From Microcoleus sp. bin48.metabat.b7b8b9.023 (GTDB lineage Bacteria; Cyanobacteriota; Cyanobacteriia; Cyanobacteriales; Microcoleaceae): a stretch of 64,000 bases of DNA. Below the pieces are notes generated by a model. That model saw only the letters and a list, made by a program, of their open reading frames with translations, was not told the DNA's origin and made no database searches. How positions within the stretch are numbered: the first letter of the stretch is position 1; every line of letters begins with the position of its first letter. The translations under genes and the position numbers were made by a program. Shown one piece after another: positions 9,319 through 18,394 of the stretch. The DNA lies in NCBI RefSeq assembly GCF_013299185.1, contig NZ_JAAFKG010000004.1, forward strand, positions 124,001-188,000. The letters run 5' to 3'.

Positions 9319-9996
9319 AGAATAATCCCTACCAAGTTTCTGGGTTGAAACGTTCACATTAACGTTTGCATTAACGTTCACCTTCAAAGGTGTCTTTTCC
9401 TGATTGAGATTGCGCTCTGCTAGATGTAGTTTACCCACTTTTGCTGATTTCCCAATCATTTTTTAAAGAATTACCGCGAATCAAATATCCGCGCAATCTC
9501 GGTTGACACACGAGGCTATGTCCGTTAGTCTATCATTTTCTTTCTCAAATGGTACGTTTTTGAACCTCCCCACGTCTGAAGCCGGGGGATTCTTGCCCAC
9601 CAATCAAGGATCTAAGGGGACAATAAGAGTATCCCCCTACTCACTCAAACAGCTCTAAGCTGAGATTGCGTATACTTTCTGAGTCCTTCGTGTGTCTAAG
9701 TTTGAACGCTCCATACCCTGCCATTATTTGCCCTTTAACTATTCCAACTCTAGTTGGATCTGTCCGTTGCTGGGATTGCGACCTACTAGGGTACTTCAAT
9801 CCGCTCTTATGTTATTCCTACTCACTTTTCGCTTCTGTTGATTATACACGGCGGTTGAAACCGCTACCGACTTATCCCCATGTCGCGCCGCCCGGGGCAC
9901 GGGAGGCTCGTCTTTCGGTCAAAAAATGATGGTGCAGGTTGGTTGTGCATTTCGGGTAGAGGAGGGCGGCACGGCGCCGCTGGGATCGAAATTTGT
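9319..9996. other. Intergenic region with AACGTT-rich leader and a probable transposon remnant
   Basis: 9350-9385 holds three spaced AACGTT motifs just upstream of the response regulator. 9565-9600 contains CCCCACGTCTGAAGCCGGGGGATTCTTGCC-like sequence, a hairpin form often found at the ends of IS200/IS605 elements in cyanobacteria. The following 250 bp have short open frames on the minus strand but no recognisable transposase. 9850-9870 carries GCGGTTGAAACCGC, the palindrome amplified at 34469. I read it as a degraded IS200/IS605 end. Confidence 0.35.
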
Positions 9997-12342
9997 CTAA
10001 TTTTGATTTTTTGTACCTAAAGCCGATAGTTTTTGGTCGTAGAGCGTGTCTAAACCGACCGAGCGCTGCCGGTAACTGTTAGGATCGTTTTTGCAGCCGT
10101 TAGCCACGATTCCCAAAACCGAAGCTCCAGAAATTTTTAATTCTTCTAAAACTTTGCGAACTTGCGCTCGGTCTGTTTTGGCAATTTGCACGACCATAAT
10201 CGTAGCGTCGGTGTGAGCTGCGATCAAGTGGGCGTCTGCCAAGCCGGCTAGCGGTGGGGTGTCATAAATCACTAAGTCAAAAAATGCTTGAAACTGCTCC
10301 ATCAGATACTGCATCTTTTTGGAAGAAAGCAGCTTGATCGGATCGGGCGGAATTTGTCCTGCGGTGAGTACGAACAAATTGTCTTGATTCAAAGCTCGCT
10401 GAATCGCGTCGTTGAGGCTGAGATCCGTGGAAATGGCATCGGCTAGCCCGCGCACGTTCGGCAGTCCTAGCTTAGTATGCAGTTGCGGGCAGCGCAAATC
10501 TGCATCTACTAACAATACTCGCTGTCCGACTGCTGCTGCTATGGCAGCCAGGTGCAAAGCTACTGTAGATTTGCCGTCTCCAGCCACGGCCGAGCTCACT
10601 AAGAGCGATCGAATTGCCGTACCTGCACTGAGCAAGTGAATATTAGTGTAGAGCGATCGAAATGCTTCTAAAAATTGATAGTCCAACTCCCTAAAAATAC
10701 TTTGCCCCCCGATGAGCGTCGGAGGAGTAGGTTCAGTGTCGAGGGATTCGAGAACTTGCACTTGCGACTTCGACGACGAGCGAGCCGAAGTTAGTTTCCT
10801 CTGCCTCGCTGGCGGTCTGCGCCTGACTTTTTTGCTAAACGGAATCACCCCGATCACCGGCAATTTTGTGGCGATTCTCAGCGCTTCTGGAGTGTGGAAA
10901 ACAGTATTTAGCACCTCTACGAGCAAGCCGACTGCTATGCCCAGCAGACTGCTTAAAATTACTGCCAATGCTAACTGTCTTTTGGTTTGTTTGACTGTAG
11001 ATGGGATCGGCCTGTTGAATTTGTCTAGTGGAATTTCCGGAGGATTGATCAGCACCCAGGGTATTTGCTGCTGAGCTGCATCAATCCGCAAGGCTTCCCG
11101 TTTTGCCAAAAAGTCCGACAAACTCTTAGTAACAACTTGTTGTTCCCGCACTAAATTGTCGTATTGTCTCGTTGTTACTGAGAAATTTCTAATTTTTTGG
11201 TAGAGAGCCTTTTGCAAAGCAGTCATTTCGCGATCGCGCGCCTCAACTTCTTTGATTTGGCTTGACAAATTTCCCATCACCACTTCTTTTGCTTGTTGAG
11301 TCGCTGTTAAAACCAGTTCTTCCCGGCTTTTTCGCAGTGCTAAAACAGGCAAACTGTCATCTCTATACTGAGCTAATTTCAGGGACAAGTCTGAGTCTAT
11401 TTTCTGGATTTGAGATAACAGTCCGCCGTAAGCTTGTCCTTGGGTCATCAATACGCCAATGGGGTTATTTTTATCCAGTAAATTTTGATAGCTTTGGTAG
11501 AGATTACGCATCCCTTTTAACTGTACCTGGAGTCCTACTTGCTGTCCCCGAATGCTTTGAACTTGTTCTGACAGAGATTTTCCCTCTAGCTGCGGCTCAA
11601 ACAAGTTGCTATTCTGGCGCAGTCTTTGGACTTGCAGTTGCAAAACTTCGACTCTTTCTCGGAGCTTGGGCATCTCCATGTCTATAAATTTAATACCTTG
11701 ATTGATGCCCGTCAGCCGCTGCTGCAAGCTATATTCTAGATAAGCTTTAGAAACCTTATCCAATACACCGTAAATTTTATTTGGGTCTGGATCTTTGTAG
11801 CGAACTTCTAAAATTTTTGTGCCTTGCTGTTTGCCATCTCTTCCGTAGCTGACGCGGCTGATCGACAGTTTTGTCATCAGTTCGCTGTAGGTTAGGTTGG
11901 GATTCCAAGCTCGCAAATCTTGAAGCACTGGCTGCATCATTTTGGGGCTGCGTAAAATCCTAATTTGGGTTTCGTAATCTACTAAACTAATTCCTTCTAT
12001 ATTAATTTTTGCTAAGTCGGCAGCGACGGTATTGTCTAATTGTTTGGATAGCAAACCTTCAGCGGTTGCTGGTTCTACTAACAGAGAAAATGAGCCTTCA
12101 TACTCCAGCGTTATCCGTTTAGAAGCGGTGACGATCCCTGTTCCTGCGAGGGCGCTCAAAGCAATTGTGGCTGCTGCCATCACCAGGATACGGCGGCGCA
12201 GGACTCCTAACAGCCACGACAAGTCTAGCTTTTCTTCCTCTGTCTCCTCGACGAACCTATCTCTGTAGTTCTGAGCCGAGAAGTCGGGCAGTTTGCCATT
12301 AGATTTGGGTGTGAAGGGTTGGTAATCTTGTCTGCTATCCAT
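9997..12342 (-). CDS. Wzc-like exopolysaccharide copolymerase / tyrosine autokinase
   Basis: A 781-aa inner-membrane protein controlling polysaccharide chain length. An N-terminal Wzz domain has a membrane helix at about 50-72, a long coiled-coil periplasmic part, the NRPIPS motif, and a second helix at about 455-478. The cytoplasmic BY-kinase domain has Walker A AGDGKST (587-593), Walker A' VLLVDADLR (about 609-617) and Walker B LVIYDTPP (about 690-697). The tail carries only two tyrosines (about 757 and 768), not the dense cluster of classical Wzc, so trans-phosphorylation may be reduced. A Wza-like exporter gene lies 136 bp upstream on the same strand, probably in one operon. Confidence 0.9.
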   Translation of the reverse strand: MDSRQDYQPFTPKSNGKLPDFSAQNYRDRFVEETEEEKLDLSWLLGVLRRRILVMAAATIALSALAGTGIVTASKRITLEYEGSFSLLVEPATAEGLLSKQLDNTVAADLAKINIEGISLVDYETQIRILRSPKMMQPVLQDLRAWNPNLTYSELMTKLSISRVSYGRDGKQQGTKILEVRYKDPDPNKIYGVLDKVSKAYLEYSLQQRLTGINQGIKFIDMEMPKLRERVEVLQLQVQRLRQNSNLFEPQLEGKSLSEQVQSIRGQQVGLQVQLKGMRNLYQSYQNLLDKNNPIGVLMTQGQAYGGLLSQIQKIDSDLSLKLAQYRDDSLPVLALRKSREELVLTATQQAKEVVMGNLSSQIKEVEARDREMTALQKALYQKIRNFSVTTRQYDNLVREQQVVTKSLSDFLAKREALRIDAAQQQIPWVLINPPEIPLDKFNRPIPSTVKQTKRQLALAVILSSLLGIAVGLLVEVLNTVFHTPEALRIATKLPVIGVIPFSKKVRRRPPARQRKLTSARSSSKSQVQVLESLDTEPTPPTLIGGQSIFRELDYQFLEAFRSLYTNIHLLSAGTAIRSLLVSSAVAGDGKSTVALHLAAIAAAVGQRVLLVDADLRCPQLHTKLGLPNVRGLADAISTDLSLNDAIQRALNQDNLFVLTAGQIPPDPIKLLSSKKMQYLMEQFQAFFDLVIYDTPPLAGLADAHLIAAHTDATIMVVQIAKTDRAQVRKVLEELKISGASVLGIVANGCKNDPNSYRQRSVGLDTLYDQKLSALGTKNQN

Positions 12343-12478
12343 ATTCAGCCTGGGTATTCTTGAGGTTTATATTTTTGATGTTGATATTTTTGAAGCTGCC
12401 ACGCCGCGACGCCAGAAATTCTATTGTTTAATTTATTCTAGCCTTTCGCAGGAATTATCCACCTCACCAGCAACATTC

Positions 12479-13957
12479 TTACCTAAATAAACTTCGGAGA
12501 ACGTTTATAAAATTTAACACTCCGGTAGCTGGTGCGACAGGCCCGACGATCGCGTTCATGCGGTCTATGAAGTTGACGATACCGCTGCGGGATACGATAA
12601 TCATGTCGTTGTTCCGAAGTTGAGGATTGACTTCTTCGTTAATGCCTTGAGTTAAATCGACTTCGATCGTCCGTTTAGTAGCAGTACCGTCCTGATTGAG
12701 GCGGACTAGCTCAATTTTATTCCTTCTAGCTCTCGTATTCTCGTAGCCAAAAAATCCTCTGGAAACTAAAGCTTGATTGAGGGTGGCATTAGGTGGCAGC
12801 CTCAAGGGATCGAGAGATGTTCTGACTTCTCCTACTACATAAACGTTAATGCCGGAAGGAGCAAAGTTAGTGCTAGCCAGCACGCCAGCTTCTGCGGGGT
12901 TGACGATAGTTGCTTTGGGAACGATGATGGTGTCTCCCTGCTGGAGGATGGTATCTTGGGCGCCGTCGCCAGACTCTAGGAATTGCCACAGGTTGACTGG
13001 AATGATTTGTTCGCCTTTTCTGGTGACGCGGCGCACTTGAATTTGGCGGATGTCGGCTTCGGAGGTAATTCCGCCCGCAAGCTGGATGGCGCGAATGACG
13101 GTGGGAAATCCTTCTCGGCTGAGGTCGCTATTGGTGTTGCCGCCGATGACTACGTAAGCCCCCGGGCGGGTTACTTGGCCGACGATGGAGATCGATCGGG
13201 GTTTTTCCGGCGGCGGCGAGAAGTTGGCGATCGCAAATTGGCGCGCCTCTGCTTGGTTGAAGTTCGCGACGGTAGGGATCACAATCGTGTCTCTGTCTTG
13301 CAAAATGATATCTTGAGAAATGTCTCCTTCTTGCAAGAATTTCCACAGGTTAACGCTAAGCACTTGGTCGGGGCCGTCGGGTTGGGGACGGCGGACGCGG
13401 ATGTTGCGGATGTCGGCGACGCCAGTGACACCTTCTGCGAGTCTGAGGGCTTGGGTGACGGTTGGGTACTGGACGCTGGGCGCGACCCCCGGGCCTGGAG
13501 TGAGGGTAATCGTGAAGTTTCCGGGTCTGGTGACTTCTCCGATGACGCCGACGTTGAGGGGGCGGGCGGCGATGAGGCTGACTGTAACTATCGGATCTTT
13601 GAGGATGCGGCGGTAGGCGTTGCGGATGATGGTGGTGGCTTCGACTAAGGTACGGCCGCGGATCGAGATCAGACCGATCAGCGGGAGGTTAACAGAACCG
13701 TCTGAGAGGACTTCGTAGCCACGGGTGAGCTCTGGTACTTCGAGTATTTCTACTTGGATGCGATCGCCACCACCGAGTTTGTAGCTTTGGGGCGATCTTC
13801 TAACGCCGACAGGTGTTGTGACTGCGCCAGGACGCAATGGTAGTTGCGCTGTTGCACCAATCGGGAACCCGAGGGAAATACTCGCGCAGGCGATCGTCCA
13901 CAACGTCAAACCCAAGACTGGCGGGTTTACTTGTTTGGAAAAATCAGTGTTAACCAC
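12479..13957 (-). CDS. Wza-like polysaccharide export protein with SLBB domains
   Basis: 492 aa, GTG start. A hydrophobic signal segment at about 15-38 ends at ATAQ, with no good lipobox. A Poly_export domain follows (LGGGDRIQVEILEVPELT), then SLBB domains at about 138-225 and 255-345 that are clear internal duplicates (VTQALRLAEGVTGVADIRNI against VIRAIQLAGGITSEADIRQI), and a third divergent one near 372-460. It would form the outer-membrane channel for the polymer handled by the Wzc-like kinase encoded just downstream. Length exceeds E. coli Wza, as is common in cyanobacteria. Confidence 0.9.
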   Translation of the reverse strand: MVNTDFSKQVNPPVLGLTLWTIACASISLGFPIGATAQLPLRPGAVTTPVGVRRSPQSYKLGGGDRIQVEILEVPELTRGYEVLSDGSVNLPLIGLISIRGRTLVEATTIIRNAYRRILKDPIVTVSLIAARPLNVGVIGEVTRPGNFTITLTPGPGVAPSVQYPTVTQALRLAEGVTGVADIRNIRVRRPQPDGPDQVLSVNLWKFLQEGDISQDIILQDRDTIVIPTVANFNQAEARQFAIANFSPPPEKPRSISIVGQVTRPGAYVVIGGNTNSDLSREGFPTVIRAIQLAGGITSEADIRQIQVRRVTRKGEQIIPVNLWQFLESGDGAQDTILQQGDTIIVPKATIVNPAEAGVLASTNFAPSGINVYVVGEVRTSLDPLRLPPNATLNQALVSRGFFGYENTRARRNKIELVRLNQDGTATKRTIEVDLTQGINEEVNPQLRNNDMIIVSRSGIVNFIDRMNAIVGPVAPATGVLNFINVLRSLFR

Positions 13958-14269
13958 AGACTACTTATTTTATTTGAGGATCATTCACCAGTTTAATCGC
14001 CGATCGTTGAAAAGCAATGTCGATCGCAGATACAAAGAAAAAAATCATCAAATTTTCTTCCCCTCCCCCTCCCGGCAATTATCTAGAAGGCAGAATAAAA
14101 AAACCTCGGCATTCCCCAACCCCTCTCCTCATACCCAACCAACCAACACTTTAGAGCAGCAGCAGCTTATATAGAAAGATCGCCAGCGACAAATGCCTCG
14201 GTTTATTGTTATTTTGGTGGAATTAGCCCGCTGCTAAATTGATATTTTTCTCAGAGAGGGTAGATATTT
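13958..14269. other. Divergent promoter region of the exopolysaccharide locus
   Basis: 312 bp between the minus-strand exporter gene and the plus-strand polymerase gene; it must hold promoters for both directions. It has a pyrimidine-rich run near 14060-14075. I could not assign -35/-10 boxes with confidence. A good ribosome site (GAGAGGGT) precedes the ATG at 14270. Confidence 0.45.
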
Positions 14270-15688
14270 ATGGCGAGAATGATTAAGGAACTCATGCTCA
14301 GCAATAATTTGTTGCTGATGATATTGGGTGTCAGTGGCTTGGCGATCACTCTGTTGATATTTCAGATTGCCAGCAAAAAACAAATTGGTATTACTTTAGA
14401 AAAGTGGTTTGCCGTTCTGTACATTTTCATGTCTACTCATGTTAATGTACCTCCTTTTAATTATATGCACTTTATCAATATCACTGACCCTGAGGGTGGA
14501 GTAATTAAGCAGCTTCCTTATATATTTTATCCCTGGATGGTTTTTATTTTATGTGGAAGATTTATTAATTTTTGTAAACACCAACTTGTCGAAGGATTGT
14601 TATTTGTGGTGCTGAGAAATCCGGGTTTTTCGCTATATTGTTGGCTACCAATAACATCGACACTGTGGTCGCTAGTTCCTGATATTACGCTGAAAGCGGG
14701 GATAGCATTTACAGGTTTTACGGTTGTGAGTTTTTATATAGGTGCGCGATATGAGTGGCACGAACTATCAGCCCTAGTGCGATGGGGTTATACCTCGGTG
14801 GGTATAGTTAGTTTTTTGCGCTACCCGAATGTGACACGGGAATTGTCAGGAATTACCAGTCACAAAAATTCTCTGGGCAGCATGATGGTAGTAAGTACAG
14901 CACTTTGGTACCTGCACTATTCCCAAGGTGCGAAAACTCAGAAAGAACGCTGGATAGCTCTGGCATTCATGTTTTTTTCCTTTTATTTGGTTAGAACTAC
15001 TAGCTCTGGGGGTTCTTTAGTTAATAGTTTGATGCTCATAGTTGTAGTATCATCCTTAAGCTTTTTGAGCAAGTTAAAGTTTCAATGGGCATTTACTTGT
15101 ATTGTCGGCTTTACGATCTTCGGTATCATAGGTAGCGTTTATATAATGGACAATTTGGAATCCATTGTTGTCGGAGGTTTAGGAAAAGATTTGACTTTGA
15201 CAGGACGCACGGAGTTCTGGCCGCAATTAATCGCGGCAGCCAACCAGCGTCCTTGGTTTGGCTATGGATTTGAGGGATTTTTTCAACAAGCATTAATAGG
15301 AAAGGAGACCCCAGCTTATTATATATATACTACGAGTGGATTTCAACCTAAAACTGCTCATAATGGCTCCATAGCAGTCTTACTCTCTTTCGGCTATCCA
15401 GGACTGGCCCTAATCATAATTTCTGTGTTTACAAATCTGATTTTTGCCGTCCGCCAACTGAGCCGCAGCCCGCTATCTCAAGCGGGAATACCGATTATTT
15501 ACTTAGTTTTTATTGTTTTGAACAACCTAACTGAAGGTTCTCTATGTGATATTGGGGATGTCTGGCTTGCCTACGTGTTAATAACAGTTAGACTCAGTAT
15601 CGATAGTGGCAAATCTCCATCCAGCAACCGGCGTATTTCCGGAGGCGATTTGGTGGCGCCATCTTCATCCAGATTGAATCATGATTAA
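14270..15688 (+). CDS. Wzy-like O-antigen/exopolysaccharide polymerase
   Basis: 472 aa with roughly ten to twelve hydrophobic helices across the whole length. A large loop contains LTGRTEFWPQLIAAANQRPW and GYGFEGFF followed by TAHNGSIAVLLSFGYPGL; this H-N-x-(Y/S) pattern with a preceding R-rich loop is the hallmark of O-antigen ligase/polymerase proteins. It would join lipid-linked repeat units in the periplasm. The next gene is the matching flippase, which supports a Wzx/Wzy pathway. The ATG has GAGAGGG upstream. Confidence 0.8.
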   Translation: MARMIKELMLSNNLLLMILGVSGLAITLLIFQIASKKQIGITLEKWFAVLYIFMSTHVNVPPFNYMHFINITDPEGGVIKQLPYIFYPWMVFILCGRFINFCKHQLVEGLLFVVLRNPGFSLYCWLPITSTLWSLVPDITLKAGIAFTGFTVVSFYIGARYEWHELSALVRWGYTSVGIVSFLRYPNVTRELSGITSHKNSLGSMMVVSTALWYLHYSQGAKTQKERWIALAFMFFSFYLVRTTSSGGSLVNSLMLIVVVSSLSFLSKLKFQWAFTCIVGFTIFGIIGSVYIMDNLESIVVGGLGKDLTLTGRTEFWPQLIAAANQRPWFGYGFEGFFQQALIGKETPAYYIYTTSGFQPKTAHNGSIAVLLSFGYPGLALIIISVFTNLIFAVRQLSRSPLSQAGIPIIYLVFIVLNNLTEGSLCDIGDVWLAYVLITVRLSIDSGKSPSSNRRISGGDLVAPSSSRLNHD

Positions 15689-15807
15689 CTTGCAGAAGTT
15701 AAAAATTGCTCGAACTATGATATACTATATTAATGAGCCTGGTTTTTGATTAATCCCCCAACGCTCGAAAAGTATATTTATTTCTGACAAGGACTGAAAA
15801 CTTTCTG

Positions 15808-17142
15808 ATGTTAGATAAGCTAAATGCGGTCAGTCAAAAGCTCGGCCCCGGCCTCCGCCAGGTACTCGGCAACCTGGCTTGGCTGTTGACTGACCAAATT
15901 TTGCAGATGAGTCTGGGTCTGCTGGTGGGAGTGTGGGTAGCACGATATCTGGGCCCGGAACAATTTGGCTTAATCAATTATGCGATCGCCTTTGTTTCGC
16001 TGTTTTCCTCGGTGGCAACAATGGGATTGGGTACTCTGGTAGTGCGAGACATTGCTCGCAATCCCGACTGCAAAGAAGAGACTCTAGGGACTGCTTTTGC
16101 CATACAATTAGCAGGCGGAATCATCACTTTACTGCTCACTGTCACAGTGATTTCAATACAGAATCCCAATGACAGCTTAACTCGTTGGCTGGTAGGGATT
16201 ATCGCCGCCGGCACGATTTTTCAGTCCTTTGAAACAATAAATTTTTGGTTTCAATCTCAAGTTCAATCTAAGTATACAGTTCTCGCTAAAAATTGCGTAT
16301 CATTACTGGTTGCAGGACTCAGAATCGGATTAATTCAACTCAAAGCACCACTGATTGCTTTTGCTTGGATCAGGTTGGGAGAGGTAGCATTAGCCGGATT
16401 GGCGATCGCAATTGTCTATCAAAACAAGGGAAATGATTTAAAGCTGTGGCGAGTCAGTTGGCAGCGAGGTAAAGAACTGCTTCACGAAAGTTGGCCGCTG
16501 GTGCTTTCAGGCTTGGCGGTTTTTATTTATTCCAAAATCGATCAAATCATGCTCGGTTCTATAAATAAAACTGAGTTAGGATATTATGCAGTTGCAGTCA
16601 AACTATCAGAAATATGTGATTTTTTGCCTGTGATCATCGCTTCTTCTATTTTCCCGAAACTCGCACAGTTAAGAGAAAAAAATTATGGCGAATACTTAAA
16701 AAACTTTCAGATTTACTCAGATGCCATGTTATTTTTGTGGTTGGGAGTGGCATTACCAATCTCTCTGCTAGCTCCTTTCATAGTCCAAACTCTCTACGGC
16801 GCTCAATATACAGACTCAGCCAGGGTATTGTCAATCTACGTTTGGGCTCAATTTGGCAGTAACTTCGGCATCGCTAGAAATACCTATTTTGCTTTAGAAG
16901 GTCAACTGCGATACGGTCTTTACTTGACATTTATTGGCTCATTTTTTAACATAGTATTGAACTCTCTACTAATTCCTAAATATGGAGCTTTTGGAGCAAC
17001 TGTGGCAACTTTAATTACTTATTTCTATGTAATTATTTTAGTCAACTTTTTGATTAAAGAACTGAGACCTTTTGGTAATTTAATTCTGAATTCGCTGAAT
17101 TTATACAAGGCTGCATCCAGGCTGATAGGATTGATCAAATGA
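15808..17142 (+). CDS. Wzx-like polysaccharide flippase
   Basis: 444 aa of the MOP/polysaccharide-transport superfamily, with about twelve to fourteen membrane helices. Typical family features are WLLTDQILQMSLGLLVGVWV at the N terminus, ARYLGPEQFGLINYAIAF, and the KIDQIMLGSINKTELGYYAV segment. It moves lipid-linked repeat units across the inner membrane. The stop overlaps the next start by four bases (ATGA at 17139), indicating coupled translation. An AAGGA lies rather far (about 15 bases) from the ATG. Confidence 0.9.
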   Translation: MLDKLNAVSQKLGPGLRQVLGNLAWLLTDQILQMSLGLLVGVWVARYLGPEQFGLINYAIAFVSLFSSVATMGLGTLVVRDIARNPDCKEETLGTAFAIQLAGGIITLLLTVTVISIQNPNDSLTRWLVGIIAAGTIFQSFETINFWFQSQVQSKYTVLAKNCVSLLVAGLRIGLIQLKAPLIAFAWIRLGEVALAGLAIAIVYQNKGNDLKLWRVSWQRGKELLHESWPLVLSGLAVFIYSKIDQIMLGSINKTELGYYAVAVKLSEICDFLPVIIASSIFPKLAQLREKNYGEYLKNFQIYSDAMLFLWLGVALPISLLAPFIVQTLYGAQYTDSARVLSIYVWAQFGSNFGIARNTYFALEGQLRYGLYLTFIGSFFNIVLNSLLIPKYGAFGATVATLITYFYVIILVNFLIKELRPFGNLILNSLNLYKAASRLIGLIK

Positions 17143-18356
17143 TTGAAATTAAACCCAAGCTCGAACACCGATCGCACTGTCCCTCTTCTGGGCAAATACT
17201 CAAACCTGTCAAAGTATTGTGGCAAGGTTCCCGCATCTGTGTTGTGTCTGAGTCTCCAGGAGGTGGCGAAATCATTGACGAGTTGAGAATTGGTCACGCG
17301 GCTAAAACTGCTTACAGCATTAACTTAGCTGAAGGAACAACTTTTAGCGATGACAAATATGCGGAAGAATTTTTAGCAAAACCCTTGCTCAAATCTCTCC
17401 AAAATCCTCAAAACGAACACCTAGAAATTACTCAAGAAATCTTCAAATCTTGCGATCGGGTGATCGTATTAAACTGCATTGATTATCTGTACGGACACAG
17501 CCTTTTAAAGTTGCTCAACGCACAGAGGCATTTAGAATCTCACCCAGAATTTGGTTTGATTGTCATTGTCCAAAAATTTATGAGGTGGATGGTTCCCGAA
17601 GGAGTTGCTGAAGTCTGGACAGTACCTATATCGCTGAAAAATGGTCAGTCTCACTATCCCAGTTTTGACGCTTTTGTCAGCAAACAGTTAGAACGTTTCC
17701 AGGAAGTTTACATCAGTGAAGCCTATTCTCACCCCAGTCAATTTGATATTAGTAAATTTACGGGGGTTGCCAAACACGATTTTGATAAGGAAGAATACAA
17801 AATTACTTTTGTTTGGCGGGAAGATCGGCTGTGGTGCCGGCATTTGCTTGTCAAAATTTTCCGAAAAATTAACTTGCTACAAATTCCTTTAAGTATTCAA
17901 AATTGGAAAGTGCGGAGGTTGTTTGCAAAAATGCGAAAGTTGCTACCGGAAGCTAAGTTTGCAGTTGTAGGTTTAGGCAAAAACACTAGCTTTCCAGAGT
18001 GGGTAGAAGATTTCAGAGTGGATAAGTTCGATGAAAAAACTGAGAGGGAAATGTGTCAGGTTTATTCAGAGAGTCGCTTGGTGATTGGGATTCACGGTTC
18101 CAATATGTTACTGCCTTCGGGACACGCTGGTATGACGATCGATATGATCGATGAAAGGTGGGGCAACTTTGCTCAAGATATTTTATATCAAGAAACAGAC
18201 CCCAGACTGTCTTCGTTTCGCTATCGATATCTGCCGCTGGCGACTAGCTTAAAAAACTTAGCGCATATTGGTTCTGAAATGATTATCAAGCGCTTGGATT
18301 TCTATTTTCACATGACGGGCGATTCCCTTAGGGATAGCTTCGCTTCACGGCTTTAA
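17139..18356 (+). CDS. Unrecognised exopolysaccharide-locus protein, possibly a glycosyltransferase
   Basis: 405 aa, soluble, translationally coupled to the flippase gene. I do not recognise a family with certainty. The C-terminal half (FAVVGLG, FDEKTEREMCQVYSESRLVI, GIHGSNMLLPSGHAGMTIDM) has the layout of a nucleotide-sugar-binding domain in GT-B-type or GT61-like transferases, where an HG(A/S) motif precedes a Leu/Pro-rich loop. The final dozen residues (GDSLRDSFASRL) are encoded by a palindromic repeat, CCCTTAGGGATAGCTTCGCT, that appears to have entered the 3' end and supplied a new stop. Position in the locus favours transfer of a sugar. Confidence 0.6.
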   Translation: MIEIKPKLEHRSHCPSSGQILKPVKVLWQGSRICVVSESPGGGEIIDELRIGHAAKTAYSINLAEGTTFSDDKYAEEFLAKPLLKSLQNPQNEHLEITQEIFKSCDRVIVLNCIDYLYGHSLLKLLNAQRHLESHPEFGLIVIVQKFMRWMVPEGVAEVWTVPISLKNGQSHYPSFDAFVSKQLERFQEVYISEAYSHPSQFDISKFTGVAKHDFDKEEYKITFVWREDRLWCRHLLVKIFRKINLLQIPLSIQNWKVRRLFAKMRKLLPEAKFAVVGLGKNTSFPEWVEDFRVDKFDEKTEREMCQVYSESRLVIGIHGSNMLLPSGHAGMTIDMIDERWGNFAQDILYQETDPRLSSFRYRYLPLATSLKNLAHIGSEMIIKRLDFYFHMTGDSLRDSFASRL

Positions 18357-18394
18357 TTGACTTCACACTTTAAATATAACAGGAGATAGACACG

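Noticed and set aside
9666-9929. 87-aa open frame
   Set aside because: It lies in the degraded transposon remnant, with unusual composition and no conserved motif.
12983-13648. 221-aa plus-strand frame opposite the Wza-like gene
   Set aside because: It is antisense to a well-supported gene; GC-rich shadow.
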